64,000 nt of DNA from Roseomonas nitratireducens (GCF_017813355.1 NZ_JAGIYZ010000001.1:186001-250000); one strand, 5' to 3'. Numbered from the stretch's first letter, positions 41,761 to 51,476 are shown. Program-made: numbers and translations. Notes: generated by a model not told the origin, from the sequence alone.

Positions 41761-43320
41761 ATGTATGACGTGATCGTGGTCGGCGCCGGGTCCGCCGGCG
41801 CGCCGCTCGCCGCGCGGCTGTCGGAGGACCCGCACCGCCGCGTGCTGCTGCTGGAAGCCGGGCGCGACTGGCGCGCGGCGGACGCCCCGCACGCGCTGCG
41901 AAGTGCGAACATCATCCCCTTCATGCACGACCCGCGGCACCAGGCGGAATGGCAGTGGCCGGGGCTGATGACGCGGCGGACGGCGGCGCAGGAACCGCGC
42001 TTCTACTGGCGCGGCAAGGCGCTGGGCGGATCGTCGGCCGTCAATGCGCAGATCGCCATCCGCGGCGTGCCGGCGGCCTTCGACGCCTGGGCGGAAGCGG
42101 GCTGCGAGGGCTGGTCCGCGGCCGATGTGCTGCCGATCTACGACGCGATCGAGGACGATGCCGACACGGGCATCGCGCCGGGCGTGCGGCGGGGCGGCCC
42201 GCTGCCGGTCTTCCGCATGCCGGTGGACCGATGGGGCGCCGTCGACCTCGCGCTGCGCGACGCGGCGCTGGCGGGCGGGTATCGCTGGAAGGGCGACCTC
42301 AACGCGCCGGAGGGGGAGGGGATTTCCTGCAACCCGATCAACCTGCGCGACGGGCTGCGCGTGACGACCAATGACGGCTACCTGGAACCGGCGCGCGGGC
42401 GGGCGAACCTGACCATCCGCGGCGGCGCGCTGGTGGATCGCGTGCTGTTCGACGGCACAAGCGCGCGCGGCGTGCGCGTGCGCTTCGGCGATGCGTGGGA
42501 GGAGATCGCGGCGCGCGAGGTCGTGCTGTGCGCCGGCGCGATCCATTCGCCCTGCATCCTGATGCGCTCGGGCATCGGGCCGGCGGCGGCGCTGCGCGGC
42601 CTCGGCATCGACGTGCTGCACGACCTGCCGGCCGTGGGCCGGCACCTGATGGACCACCCGATCCTGCGCGCGACCATCGCGTTGAACCCCGCGCATCGCG
42701 CGCAGGGCGCCGATGCGCGCCACACCAATTGCTGCCTGACCTACAGCAGCAACCTGGCGGGCGGGGGCGAGCGCGACATGATCATGATCGCCTACAACCA
42801 TCGCGGCCTGGGCGCCGATGGCGCGCCGGCGCCGGGCGGGGCGGTGGGCGTGGCGCTGTACGACGCCTTCTCGCGCGGGGAATTGCGGCTGGTCTCCTCC
42901 GATCCCGACGCGCAGCCGGAGGTGGACGAGAACATGCTGGCCGACCCGCGCGACAGGGAGCGGATGCGCGACGGCGTCCGCCGCCTCGCGCGGCTGGTCG
43001 CGCTCGACCCGCTCTCGCGGCTCGGCGCCATCACCTTCGGCGAGACCGGCCTGTCCATGGCCGAGGCCGCCGCGCTGCCCGACGACGCGCTGGACGCGAT
43101 GATGCTGCGCGAGGCCGCGGACATCCAGCACGCCGCGGGCACCTGCCGGATGACGGCGCATGAGGACCCGCGCGGCGTGGTGGACCCGGACCTCCGCGTG
43201 CGGGGCGTGGCGGGGCTGCGCGTGGCGGATGCCTCGATCATGCCGACCGATTGCCGGGCCAACCTGCACTTCACCTGCGTGATGATCGGGGAGATGGCGG
43301 CGCGGCGGATGCGCGCATGA
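41761..43320 (+). CDS. GMC-family FAD oxidoreductase (choline dehydrogenase-like)
   Basis: 519 residues. FAD motif YDVIVVGAGSAGAPLAARLSED starts at residue 2; KALGGSSAVNAQIAIRGVPAAFDAW is the GMC signature 1; VVLCAGAIHSPCILMRSGIGP is signature 2; the end carries the active-site His in HAAGTCRM and the late NLHFTCVMIGE. Oxidises an alcohol such as choline, glucoside or an aromatic alcohol; substrate not assignable. Start at 41761 (MYDVIV). It is 68 bp upstream of a TctC gene, a frequent combination in these genomes. Confidence 0.9.
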   Translation: MYDVIVVGAGSAGAPLAARLSEDPHRRVLLLEAGRDWRAADAPHALRSANIIPFMHDPRHQAEWQWPGLMTRRTAAQEPRFYWRGKALGGSSAVNAQIAIRGVPAAFDAWAEAGCEGWSAADVLPIYDAIEDDADTGIAPGVRRGGPLPVFRMPVDRWGAVDLALRDAALAGGYRWKGDLNAPEGEGISCNPINLRDGLRVTTNDGYLEPARGRANLTIRGGALVDRVLFDGTSARGVRVRFGDAWEEIAAREVVLCAGAIHSPCILMRSGIGPAAALRGLGIDVLHDLPAVGRHLMDHPILRATIALNPAHRAQGADARHTNCCLTYSSNLAGGGERDMIMIAYNHRGLGADGAPAPGGAVGVALYDAFSRGELRLVSSDPDAQPEVDENMLADPRDRERMRDGVRRLARLVALDPLSRLGAITFGETGLSMAEAAALPDDALDAMMLREAADIQHAAGTCRMTAHEDPRGVVDPDLRVRGVAGLRVADASIMPTDCRANLHFTCVMIGEMAARRMRA

Positions 43321-43387
43321 CCCGCCGCCCCTTGCCGCTTCCGCCACCCCGGGCCTATCTGCGGCGGTGTTCCGGGAAGGAGACGCC

Positions 43388-44353
43388 ATGAACCGCCGCG
43401 CCCTGCTGGCCCTGCCGGCCGCCGCCCTGCTGCCCGCCGCCGCCCTCGCGCAAGCCTGGCCGTCCGGGCCGGTCCGGGCCATCGTGCCCTTCGCGCCCGG
43501 TTCCGCCACCGATACGGTCGGCCGCCTGCTGGCCGAAGGCATGCGCGCGACGCTCGGCCAGCCGGTGGTGGTGGAAAACCGCGCAGGCGCCAACGGGCTG
43601 ATCGGCGCCGAGGCGGTGTCCCGCGCCCCGGCCGACGGCACCACGCTGCTGGTCGGCACCAATTCCACCAACGCCGCCGCCCGCGCCCTGTTCCGCCAGG
43701 TGCCCTTCGACATGGAGAACGGCTTCGTGCCGATCTCGACCATCGCGACGGTGCCGCTGCTGGTCGCGGTGAAGGCGGACAGCCCGCACCGCACGCTGGC
43801 CGACCTGATCGCCGCCGCGCGGGCGCGGCCGGAGGCGATCTCCTACGCCAACGCCTCCTCCTCCCAGCATGTCGCGAGCGCGTCGCTCGCCGCCATGGCC
43901 GGGGTGCAGATGCTGAACGTGCCCTACCGCTCCTCCCCCCTCGCGGTGCAGGACCTGCTGGCCGGGCGCGTGGACCTGTTCATCGCCGACCAGGCCGTCA
44001 TCCTGCCGCAGGCCCAGGCCGGGGCGCTGCGCATCCTGGCCGTCACCTCGGCCGAGCGGTCGGCCGCCGTGCCGGACGTGCCGACGGTGCGCGAGGCGGC
44101 GAGCCTGCCGGACTACGAGGTGGTGGCCTGGTTCGCCCTGTTCGCCCCGGCGGGGACGCCGGCGGACCGCGTGGCGCTGCTGAACCGGGCCGTCGTGGCC
44201 TCGGTTGCGACCGAGGAGGTGCGCGCGCGGCTCGGCGGCACGCTGGGGATGTCGGTCCGCGCCTCCACCCCCGAACAGGCCGCCGCCTTCGTGCGGGCGG
44301 AGACGACGAAGTGGACGAACGCGATCCGCCAGGCCGGCATCGAGCCGCAATAG
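43388..44353 (+). CDS. Tripartite tricarboxylate transporter substrate-binding protein (TctC/Bug), copy 3
   Basis: 321 residues. Signal peptide LLALPAAALLPAAALAQA, then AWPSGPVRAIVPFAPGSATDTVGRLLAEGM, VVENRAGANGLIGAEAVSRA and NVPYRSSPLAVQDLLAGRVDLF. Periplasmic capture of a small organic acid. GGAAGG lies upstream of the ATG at 43388. Follows the GMC oxidoreductase by 68 bp, so the two may act in one catabolic route. No TctA/TctB here. Different from copies 1 and 2 across the ligand loops. Confidence 0.92.
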   Translation: MNRRALLALPAAALLPAAALAQAWPSGPVRAIVPFAPGSATDTVGRLLAEGMRATLGQPVVVENRAGANGLIGAEAVSRAPADGTTLLVGTNSTNAAARALFRQVPFDMENGFVPISTIATVPLLVAVKADSPHRTLADLIAAARARPEAISYANASSSQHVASASLAAMAGVQMLNVPYRSSPLAVQDLLAGRVDLFIADQAVILPQAQAGALRILAVTSAERSAAVPDVPTVREAASLPDYEVVAWFALFAPAGTPADRVALLNRAVVASVATEEVRARLGGTLGMSVRASTPEQAAAFVRAETTKWTNAIRQAGIEPQ

Positions 44354-44418
44354 CCATTGGACGCGTTTGACTGTTAGGGTTGCCTGACATGGCCAGGACA
44401 CGGACCGCGGAGGGCGAC

Positions 44419-44646
44419 ATGCCCCCCGACATCGAGACCCTGACCTTCGAGCAGGCCCTGGCCGAGCTCGAAGGCATCGTGAAGGCGCTGGAAAGCGGCC
44501 AGGGGGCGCTCGAAGCCTCGGTGGCCGCCTATCAGCGCGGCGCCGCATTGCGGGCCCATTGCGACCGCAAGCTGGCCGAGGCCGAGCAGAAGGTGCAGGC
44601 CATCGTCGAGGCCCCCGCCGGCCTGACGCTGAGGGATGTGGAATAG
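44419..44646 (+). CDS. xseB: Exodeoxyribonuclease VII small subunit
   Basis: 75 residues with the XseB pattern: LTFEQALAELEGIVKALESGQGALEASVAAYQRGAALRAHCDRKLAEAEQKV. Forms the exonuclease VII complex with XseA (not in window). A GGAGG box 5 bases upstream of ATG 44419 decides this start; ATG at 44389 would add 10 residues. First gene of the xseB-ispA-dxs operon typical of proteobacteria, with a 2-bp gap to ispA. Confidence 0.93.
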   Translation: MPPDIETLTFEQALAELEGIVKALESGQGALEASVAAYQRGAALRAHCDRKLAEAEQKVQAIVEAPAGLTLRDVE

Positions 44647-44648
44647 GC

Positions 44649-45563
44649 ATGGACAGCGCGATTCCCTCCACCGACGCGCTGCGCGCCGCCATGGCGGATG
44701 CGGCGGCCGATATCGACCGGGCGCTCGAGGTGCTGATCCCCCCGGCCGAAGGGCCTGAGGCGCGGCTGTTCGACGCCATGCGCTACGCCGCGATCGGCGG
44801 CGGCAAGCGCATGCGCGGCTTCCTCGTGCTGGAAGGCGCGCGGCAATTCGGCGTGGCGCGCGATTCGGCGCTGCGCACGGCGGCGGCGATCGAGATGCTG
44901 CACGCCTATTCGCTGGTGCATGACGACCTGCCCTGCATGGACGACGACGACCTGCGCCGCGGCAAGCCGACGCTGCACAAGGCGTATGACGAGGCGACCG
45001 CGGTGCTCGCCGGCGACGCGCTGCAGGCCAATGCCTTCTACGCCCTGGCCGAGCCCGAGACGCATTCGGACCCGGCGGTGCGGGCGGAACTGTGCCGCGG
45101 GCTTGCGCGCGCGGCCGGCCCGCGCGGGATGTGCGGCGGGCAGATGCTCGACATGCTGGCCGAGATGGCGACCGAGGCGCTGGAGGAAGCCGAGATCGGC
45201 CGGCTCCAGCTGCTCAAAACCGGCAAGCTGATCGAATTCTCGGCCGAGGCGGGCGCCATCCTGGGCAAGGCGCCGCCGCAGCTGCGCCACGCCTTCGCGG
45301 CCTATGGGCGCGACCTGGGCGCGGCCTTCCAGATCGCCGACGACCTGCTGGACGCGACGGCAAGCGCCGAGGAGACCGGCAAGCGGACCGGCAAGGATGC
45401 CGATGCGGGCAAGGCGACGCTGGTCAGCCTGCTCGGCATCGAGCGCGCGCGGGTGCAGGCGGAACGCCTCGCGGCGCAGGCGGCGTCCCATCTGGACGCC
45501 TTGGGGGAGCGTGCCGACCTGTTGCGCGCGCTTGCCCGCTACACCATCGCGCGGAGACATTGA
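44649..45563 (+). CDS. ispA: Farnesyl/polyprenyl diphosphate synthase
   Basis: 304 residues. First aspartate-rich motif [20 protein letters not shown] near residue 95, second motif [13 protein letters not shown] near residue 228, with [14 protein letters not shown] before. The residues before the first motif ([13 protein letters not shown]) have Tyr/Ser typical of C15 (farnesyl) synthases. Condenses DMAPP and IPP. Start at 44649 lies 2 bp after the xseB stop; dxs follows after 1 bp. Chain length is inferred from motif and context. Confidence 0.93.
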   Translation: MDSAIPSTDALRAAMADAAADIDRALEVLIPPAEGPEARLFDAMRYAAIGGGKRMRGFLVLEGARQFGVARDSALRTAAAIEMLHAYSLVHDDLPCMDDDDLRRGKPTLHKAYDEATAVLAGDALQANAFYALAEPETHSDPAVRAELCRGLARAAGPRGMCGGQMLDMLAEMATEALEEAEIGRLQLLKTGKLIEFSAEAGAILGKAPPQLRHAFAAYGRDLGAAFQIADDLLDATASAEETGKRTGKDADAGKATLVSLLGIERARVQAERLAAQAASHLDALGERADLLRALARYTIARRH

Positions 45564-45564
45564 G

Positions 45565-47484
45565 ATGACCCGTCCGGCCACGCCCCTGCTGGACCGCGTC
45601 AGCGTCCCGGCCGACCTGAAGAACCTCTCGGCCGACCAGCTGAAGCGGCTGGCCGAGGAGCTGCGCGCGGAGACGATCGACGCGGTCAGCGTCACCGGCG
45701 GGCATCTGGGCGCCTCGCTCGGCGTCGTGGAACTGACCGTCGCGGTGCATGCCGTGTTCGACACGCCGAGCGACCGGCTGATCTGGGACGTCGGCCACCA
45801 GGCCTATCCGCACAAGATCCTGACCGGGCGGCGCGACCGCATCCGCACGCTGCGCCAGGGCGGCGGGCTGTCGGGCTTCACCAAGCGCAGCGAGAGCGAA
45901 TACGACCCCTTCGGCGCGGCGCATTCCTCGACCTCGATCTCCGCCGGCCTCGGCATGGCGGTGGCGAGCCAGCTGCAGGGCCAGGACCGGCACGTCATCG
46001 CCGTGATCGGCGACGGCGCGATGAGCGCGGGCATGGCCTACGAGGCCATGAACAACGCCGGCGCGTCGAAGGCGAACCTGATCGTCATCCTCAACGACAA
46101 CGACATGTCGATCGCGCCGCCGGTCGGCGCGATGAGCGCCTATCTATCTCGCGTCGTCTCCTCCCGCCCCTTCCTCAACCTGCGCGACCTGATGGCGCGG
46201 GTGGCCAAGCGCTTCCCCGCGCCGCTGGAACGCGCCGCGCGCCGCGCCGACGAATACGCCCGCGGCCTGCTGACCGGCGGGACGCTGTTCGAGGAGCTGG
46301 GCTTCTACTACGTCGGCCCGGTGGACGGGCACGACCTGGATCACCTGCTGCCCGTGCTGCGCAACCTGCGCGACACGGACCATGAGGGGCCGATCCTGCT
46401 GCATGTCGTGACGCAGAAGGGCAAGGGCTACGCGCCGGCGGAAGCGAGTGCCGACAAGTACCACGGCGTGCAGAAGTTCAACGTCGTGACCGGGGAGCAG
46501 GCCAAGGCGCCGCCCGGCCCGCCGACCTACCAGAAGGTCTTCGCCCAGGCCCTGATCGCCGAGGCGGAGCACGACGAGCGCATCGTCGCGATCAATGCCG
46601 CGATGCCCTCGGGAACCAGCCTCGACATGTTCGCGAAGAAGTTCCCGCGCCGGTGCTTCGATGTCGGCATCGCCGAACAGCACGCCGTCACCTTCGCCGC
46701 CGGCATGGCGACGGAAGGGATGAAGCCCTTCTGCGCGATCTATTCCACCTTCCTCCAGCGCGCCTTCGACCAGGTGATGCACGACGTCGCGCTGCAGTCG
46801 CTGCCGGTGCGCTTCGCGATGGACCGGGCGGGGCTGGTGGGCGCGGACGGCGCGACGCATGCGGGCGCCTACGACATCGCCTATCTCGGCTGCCTGCCGA
46901 ACATGGTGCTGATGGCCGCGGCCGATGAGGTCGAGCTGATGCACATCGTCGCGACGGCGACGGCCATCGACGACCGTCCGGTGGGCTTCCGCTATCCGCG
47001 CGGGGAAGGGCTCGGGCTCGAACTGCCCGCGCGCGGCAGCGTGCTCGAGATCGGGCGCGGGCGCGTGCTGCGCGAAGGCACCTCCATCGCCATCCTGTCC
47101 TACGGCGCGCGGCTGGCCGAATGCCTGAAGGCGGCCGACGAGCTGGCGACGCACGGGCTGTCCTGCACCGTCGCCGATGCGCGCTTCGCCAAGCCGCTGG
47201 ATGCCGCGCTGGTGGAACGCCTCGCGCGGGAGCACGAGGTGCTGATCACGATCGAGGAAGGCTCGATCCTCGGCTTCGGCGGGCTGGTGATGCACCACCT
47301 CGCGACGCGCGGGTTGCTCGATGGCGGGGTGAAGATCCGGCCGATGTGCCTGCCGGACCGCTTCATCGACCATGACGCGCCGCGCAAGCAGTATGACGAG
47401 GCGGGGCTCAACGCGCCTCACATCGTCGCGACCGCGCTGGCGGCGCTGGGACAGGCAGGCGCGGTACAACCTGTGCGTGCGTAG
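45565..47484 (+). CDS. dxs: 1-Deoxy-D-xylulose-5-phosphate synthase
   Basis: 639 residues. Thiamine diphosphate enzyme of the DXP route to IPP/DMAPP from pyruvate and glyceraldehyde 3-phosphate. N-terminal [25 protein letters not shown] with the substrate His, the ThDP motif [35 protein letters not shown], and the pyrimidine-domain block [39 protein letters not shown]. Full length and intact. Directly downstream of ispA; a PpaA/AerR-like gene follows at 47646. Entry point of isoprenoid, carotenoid and any bacteriochlorophyll synthesis. Confidence 0.97.
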   Translation: MTRPATPLLDRVSVPADLKNLSADQLKRLAEELRAETIDAVSVTGGHLGASLGVVELTVAVHAVFDTPSDRLIWDVGHQAYPHKILTGRRDRIRTLRQGGGLSGFTKRSESEYDPFGAAHSSTSISAGLGMAVASQLQGQDRHVIAVIGDGAMSAGMAYEAMNNAGASKANLIVILNDNDMSIAPPVGAMSAYLSRVVSSRPFLNLRDLMARVAKRFPAPLERAARRADEYARGLLTGGTLFEELGFYYVGPVDGHDLDHLLPVLRNLRDTDHEGPILLHVVTQKGKGYAPAEASADKYHGVQKFNVVTGEQAKAPPGPPTYQKVFAQALIAEAEHDERIVAINAAMPSGTSLDMFAKKFPRRCFDVGIAEQHAVTFAAGMATEGMKPFCAIYSTFLQRAFDQVMHDVALQSLPVRFAMDRAGLVGADGATHAGAYDIAYLGCLPNMVLMAAADEVELMHIVATATAIDDRPVGFRYPRGEGLGLELPARGSVLEIGRGRVLREGTSIAILSYGARLAECLKAADELATHGLSCTVADARFAKPLDAALVERLAREHEVLITIEEGSILGFGGLVMHHLATRGLLDGGVKIRPMCLPDRFIDHDAPRKQYDEAGLNAPHIVATALAALGQAGAVQPVRA

Positions 47485-47645
47485 TCTGGCAGTGGCTGGC
47501 GGATATTTCGTCATTCGCCCTTGACGATCGAATTGTGCGACCAAGGGATCTCGGGTTAGAGTTTTCGATGACGCCGCCGGTCCTGCCGGTCAGCGCCGCG
47601 GCAAAGCCCCAGGATACCAAGGATCCGCGGGCGGGGAGGGCAAGC

Positions 47646-48467
47646 ATGTCGCCTTTGGATGAAGAAGGCCGTGCGCCGGGTGCCGCTGCCAACCGCAGAT
47701 CGCCTCTTGTCGGCCCGCGCCGTGCCGCGCTGGTGCGTGAAGTGGCCGTGAACCTGATCGTGCCCGTGCTGCTCGACCGCTTCGGCGCCCCGCCGGTGGG
47801 CAATTGGCGGCGCGATTCGGCCGCGCTCGCCAAGCGCCTGCCCGACATGGGGCTGAGCGAGGCGATCGGCGAACTCCGCCACATCAACGCCGGCGGCCAC
47901 ATGTTCCGCCCGACCTGCCGCGACGTGCTGCTACCGGCCGCGCGCATCCTGCGCCGCCGCTACGACCCGGCGGCCTTCGACCAGTCCGAACGGCTCCATC
48001 GCGTCTGGCACCTGCGCATGTGCCTGCATTCCCTCGACGATTCGGGGGATCGCGGCGTGCCGGCGGCGCTGCATTCGGCGCTCACGCTTTCGGGCGCGCC
48101 GGTCATGCCGGGCGTGGAGCACGCCGTCGCGCTGCGCTTCTTCGACCGCGCCGGATGGGCGGTGCAGGATTGCGGCAGCGACCATGATGCCGAGGAAGCC
48201 TGCGACTCGGTGCACGATCAGGCCTATGACGTGGCCTGGATCAGCCTCGAACCCGGCATGGATCCGGTCACGGTGCGCGCGACCGCGCGCGGCGTGCGGC
48301 GCGCGTCGCGCAACGCCCGCATCCTGGTGCTGGGCGGCGGCGTCATGGGCGTCCCTGCCGAGGATCCGCGGATGCTCGACCTGGACGGCTTCACGCCGGA
48401 CGCGGTGCAGGCGGCCGCCATCGCGGAAGCCGCGCTGATCCGCCAGGGCGGCCTCCACGCGAACTGA
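47646..48467 (+). CDS. PpaA/AerR-like B12-binding-fold (SCHIC-type) protein
   Basis: 273 residues. N-terminal helical part (GPRRAALVREVAVNLIVPVLLDRFG... RLHRVWHLRMCLHSLDDSG) and a C-terminal Rossmann-like domain: GVEHAVALRFFDRAGWAVQDCGSDHDAEEACDSVHDQAYDVAWISL, ending RRASRNARILVLGGGVMGVPAEDPRMLDLDGFTPDAVQ. This pattern resembles the cobalamin/heme-binding SCHIC domain of PpaA/AerR regulators of photosynthesis genes; the B12 DxHxxG His motif is absent. GGGGAGG lies 6 bases before the ATG at 47646; ATG at 47568 is possible. Sits between dxs and tlyA in a DXP operon. Family call moderate, cofactor unproven. Confidence 0.6.
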   Translation: MSPLDEEGRAPGAAANRRSPLVGPRRAALVREVAVNLIVPVLLDRFGAPPVGNWRRDSAALAKRLPDMGLSEAIGELRHINAGGHMFRPTCRDVLLPAARILRRRYDPAAFDQSERLHRVWHLRMCLHSLDDSGDRGVPAALHSALTLSGAPVMPGVEHAVALRFFDRAGWAVQDCGSDHDAEEACDSVHDQAYDVAWISLEPGMDPVTVRATARGVRRASRNARILVLGGGVMGVPAEDPRMLDLDGFTPDAVQAAAIAEAALIRQGGLHAN

Positions 48468-48605
48468 AGGCAGGGCCGGCGCCGCGACCCCGCCGCGCGC
48501 CGTCCCGGCCGCGGCGCCTAGGTCCGGGGCCTTCGCCATGATCACGCGCACCCCGTCCCCGCGCCCGGCGCGTCACCCTTCCGGTCGGGCGGCTGCCCTG
48601 GCCCC

Positions 48606-48660
48606 GTCGCGCCGGCGGCGCGCCATCCGGTCGCGCCGGCGGCGCGCCATCCGGTCGCGC
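48606..48660. repeat. 24-bp direct repeat, 2.3 copies
   Basis: GTCGCGCCGGCGGCGCGCCA followed by TCCG occurs at 48606-48629 and 48630-48653, with a third partial copy to 48660. Each unit contains the palindrome GCGCCGGCGGCGCGC-like core. It lies directly upstream of tlyA, within 9 bp of its start, so it forms the tlyA leader. Confidence 0.75.
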
Positions 48661-48668
48661 CCGCGGCG

Positions 48669-49415
48669 ATGAGCCGCCCGCCCCGCCTGCGCGCCGACCT
48701 CGCGCTCGTCGAACGTGGCCTGGTGGAAAGCCGCGCCCGCGCGCAGGCGCTGATCCTCGCCGGCAAGGCCTGGTCGGGGGACAAGCGCATCGCCAAGGCG
48801 GGCGACCTGATCCCGGCCGATGCGCCGCTGGCGCTGCGCGGGCAGGACCATCCCTGGGTCAGCCGGGGCGGCATCAAGCTCGCCCATGCGCTCGCGCATT
48901 TCGGCCTGTCGCCGGAAGGGCGCGTCGGGCTCGACATCGGCGCGTCCACCGGCGGCTTCACCGATGTGCTGCTGAAGGGCGGCGCGGCGCGGGTCCATGC
49001 CGTGGACGTCGGCCACGGGCAGCTGGACTGGGGCCTGCGCAACGATCCGCGCGTGGTGGTGCTGGAACGGACCAATGCCCGCCACCTGACGGCGGAACAG
49101 GTGCCCGAGCCGCCGGGCGCGGTCGTCTGCGACGCGTCCTTCATCGGGCTGCGCACGGTGCTGCCGGCGGCGCTCGCCCTGGCCGCGCCGGGCGCCTGGG
49201 CGGTGGCGCTGATCAAGCCTCAGTTCGAGGCCGGGCCCGAGCGTGTCGGCAAGGGCGGCGTGGTGCGCGACCCGGCGGTGCATGAGGAGGTCTGCGCCAC
49301 CATCCGCGCCTGGTGGGAAGGGCTGCCGGGCTGGCGCGTGCTGGGCATCGAGCCGAGCCCGATCACCGGGCCGGAAGGGAACCGGGAATTCCTGATCGCC
49401 GCGGTCAGGGCGTAG
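48669..49415 (+). CDS. tlyA: TlyA-family rRNA 2'-O-methyltransferase (hemolysin-like)
   Basis: 248 residues. N-terminal S4-type RNA-binding part (LRADLALVERGLVESRARAQALILAGKAWSGDKRI), then the FtsJ-like domain: VGLDIGASTGGFTDVLLKGGAARVHAVDVGHGQLDW (motif I) and VVCDASFIGLRTVLPAAL with KPQFEAGPERVGKGGVVRD. Methylates cytidine 2'-OH in 16S and 23S rRNA in homologues. tlyA after dxs is a common alphaproteobacterial order, here separated by the AerR-like gene. No ribosome-binding site is evident in the 24-bp repeat region upstream. Confidence 0.92.
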   Translation: MSRPPRLRADLALVERGLVESRARAQALILAGKAWSGDKRIAKAGDLIPADAPLALRGQDHPWVSRGGIKLAHALAHFGLSPEGRVGLDIGASTGGFTDVLLKGGAARVHAVDVGHGQLDWGLRNDPRVVVLERTNARHLTAEQVPEPPGAVVCDASFIGLRTVLPAALALAAPGAWAVALIKPQFEAGPERVGKGGVVRDPAVHEEVCATIRAWWEGLPGWRVLGIEPSPITGPEGNREFLIAAVRA

Positions 49416-49554
49416 CGGGCGCGGTCCGCGGCGCGGCGACGCGGGACATCTCGGCCAGCAGCGCCCAGACGCGGTCGGCGTCGAGACGCACCTCGGGATC
49501 GTTCAGCAGGCGATCCAGCTCGGCCAGGCGACGCTCGTACTCGGCTTCCGACAT
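49405..49554 (-). CDS. Small conserved-looking protein, 49 aa
   Basis: MSEAEYERRLAELDRLLNDP followed by EVRLDADRVWALLAEMSR, an acidic, helical small protein without a signal peptide. GAGGAG lies 5 bases before the ATG at 49554. It overlaps the end of tlyA by 11 bp on the opposite strand. I cannot name a family, but the good ribosome-binding site and amphipathic helices support a real gene. Confidence 0.55.
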   Translation of the reverse strand: MSEAEYERRLAELDRLLNDPEVRLDADRVWALLAEMSRVAAPRTAPATP

Positions 49555-49666
49555 CGGGGCTCCTCGCCGCGCGTGCAGCGCAGCGTAACGCAAGAGACAT
49601 CCGAATCACGCCAAAAAGATGGGGGCCTTGCGTCAATGTGACGACGGGGCCGCCCGCGCGGGCCCC

Positions 49667-50521
49667 TCAGCCGCGGCAGAGGATCTGGAACACCGCCGGC
49701 CCGACCGAGGCCGAGACCGCCCGCGCCCCGGTCCCGCCGGCCCCCGCCCCGCGCGCCGGGCGCACCCCCTGCTCGGCGAGGAAGGCCTCCACCTCCGCCG
49801 CGCGGATGGCGAAGTTCACCCCCTGCGGCAGGCTGCCCGTGGCACGCAGCACGGCGATGTCGTTCAGCCGCCCGACCGCGACGCCGAGCAGCAGCCCGGT
49901 GTCGTCCACCGCCGGCCCGCCGGAATTGCCCGGCTGCACCGCCGCGTTCATCTGGAAGCGCGTGGCATCGCCCCCCGGCCCCGCCAGCCCGGTCACGATG
50001 CCGTTCGTCACGTTGAGCCCCGTGCCGAGCGCCTGCCCGTAGGGGAAGCCGAAGACCAGCACCGTCTCTCCCAGGTCGACCCCGCCGGACGGGCGGAAGC
50101 GCACCACGGAGGTGAAGGGCCGGGCGGCGTCGATCAGCGCGAGGTCCCGCCGCCGGTCGGCGGCGACGATGCGCATCGTCCGCCCGCGTTCGTCCACCAC
50201 CTGGGCGCAGCCCTGCACGACATGGGCGTTGGTCAGCGCCAGCCCGTTGGCGGACACCGCGAAGGCCGATCCCGTGCCGATCGCCCGGCCGGCGCGGTCC
50301 CGCGGCGCGGGCGCGGCCTCGGCCCCCTGCGGCGCGTCCTGCCCGGCGGGCACGGCGCGGCCGTCCGGGCGCCGGACATAGCGCGCGACCGGGGCGGTCC
50401 CGCCGCCATAGTCGGTGACGATGGTGCCTTCCTCGCCGCCTTCCACCGCCATGTCGGGCGGTTCGGCCGCGACGCAGGCGGCCAGCGCCAAGGCGAGGAG
50501 GAGCAGCGGGGGTGCGCGCAT
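49667..50521 (-). CDS. Trypsin-like serine protease lipoprotein
   Basis: 284 residues. A lipoprotein signal (LLLLALALAAC, Cys about residue 14) is followed by a chymotrypsin-fold domain: GTGSAFAVSANGLALTNAHVVQGC (catalytic His), RDLALID (Asp), and FQMNAAVQPGNSGGPAVDD (Ser). Two domain-edge Cys residues (VVQGC and the C-terminal LCRG) are visible. No PDZ domain, unlike the Do protease at 60732. Anchored in the envelope, probably cleaving misfolded or specific periplasmic proteins. Convergent with tlyA. Target unknown. Confidence 0.87.
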   Translation of the reverse strand: MRAPPLLLLALALAACVAAEPPDMAVEGGEEGTIVTDYGGGTAPVARYVRRPDGRAVPAGQDAPQGAEAAPAPRDRAGRAIGTGSAFAVSANGLALTNAHVVQGCAQVVDERGRTMRIVAADRRRDLALIDAARPFTSVVRFRPSGGVDLGETVLVFGFPYGQALGTGLNVTNGIVTGLAGPGGDATRFQMNAAVQPGNSGGPAVDDTGLLLGVAVGRLNDIAVLRATGSLPQGVNFAIRAAEVEAFLAEQGVRPARGAGAGGTGARAVSASVGPAVFQILCRG

Positions 50522-50570
50522 CTTGCCCCTCACATTGGGTGGCGCGGCGCGGCGCGGAAGGGCGCGGCGG

Positions 50571-51476
50571 TCACGCCGCCTGGCGCGCCGCGGGCACCGC
50601 CCGCATCCGCCCGCCGGGCACCGCGCCGGGGATGGCGGCCGCCATGTCGGCCGCGACCAGCAGCCGGTTCCAGTCGACGCCCGTGGCCACGCCCATGCGG
50701 CGGAACATCCAGGCCACGTCCTCGGTCGCCACATTGCCCGTGGCACCCGGGGCGAAGGGGCAGCCGCCGATGCCGCCCGCCGCGCTGTCGAAGACGCGGC
50801 AGCCGGCCTCCCACGCCGCGGTGACGTTGGCCACGCCCATGCCGTAGGTGTCGTGGCCGTGGAAGGCGAAGCGGTGGCCCCAGGCGCCGATGGCGTGGCG
50901 GAAGACGCGGCTGACCTGGTCGGGGCTCGCATTGCCGGTGGTGTCGGCCAGGCCGATCTCCATCGAGGGGTCGAGCGCGACGATGCGCTCGATCCAGTCG
51001 AGCGCCTCGGCTTCCGGCACCACGCCGTCGAAGGGGCAGTGGAAGACGCAGGAGAGGTTGAAGCGGATCAGCGTGCCCTTGGGCGTGTCGCGCACCAGGG
51101 TGGCCAGTTCGGCGAAGGATTCCTCCCGCGTGCGGTTGAGGTTCGCCTTGTTGTGCCCGGCCGTCGCCGACATGAAGAAGCCGAGCCGGTCGGCGCCGTT
51201 GGCGATCGCCGTCTCGAAGCCGCGGCGGTTGGGCACGAGCACGGTGGATTCGAGGCCCGGCATCCGCTTGCAGGCCGCGAGCACCGCCTCGGTCCCCGCC
51301 ATCTGCGGAATGGCCTTGGGGGAGACGAAGGAGCCCACTTCCATGCGCCGCAGCCCGGCATCGTAGCAGGCCTGGATCAGCGCGATCTTGGCCTCGGTGC
51401 CGACCGGGCGGGCAGGGTCGATGGACTGGATGCCGTCGCGGGGCGCGACCTCGCTGATGATGGCGGTCTCTGGCAT
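50571..51476 (-). CDS. Hydroxymethylglutaryl-CoA lyase-family protein
   Basis: 301 residues, HMGL-like TIM barrel. Motifs: ISEVAPRDGIQSIDPARPV (metal Asp in PRDG), RRMEVGSFVSPKAIPQMAG, RFNLSCVFHCPFDG, RFAFHGHDTYGMGVANVTAAWEAGCRVFDSAAGGIGGCPFAPGATGNVATED with the catalytic loop Cys. Cleaves HMG-CoA to acetoacetate and acetyl-CoA or a related 3-hydroxyacyl-CoA (citramalyl-like). DGIQS replaces the DGLQN of classical HMG-CoA lyase. Followed by bioY and CaiB on the same strand, suggesting a CoA-transferase/lyase route for a dicarboxylic acid. Confidence 0.85.
   Translation of the reverse strand: MPETAIISEVAPRDGIQSIDPARPVGTEAKIALIQACYDAGLRRMEVGSFVSPKAIPQMAGTEAVLAACKRMPGLESTVLVPNRRGFETAIANGADRLGFFMSATAGHNKANLNRTREESFAELATLVRDTPKGTLIRFNLSCVFHCPFDGVVPEAEALDWIERIVALDPSMEIGLADTTGNASPDQVSRVFRHAIGAWGHRFAFHGHDTYGMGVANVTAAWEAGCRVFDSAAGGIGGCPFAPGATGNVATEDVAWMFRRMGVATGVDWNRLLVAADMAAAIPGAVPGGRMRAVPAARQAA

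Noticed and set aside
40666..43794. 1042-residue minus-strand open frame across HDAC, NYN and GMC genes
   Set aside because: Antisense shadow without any domain; three plus-strand genes with catalytic motifs occupy the same DNA.
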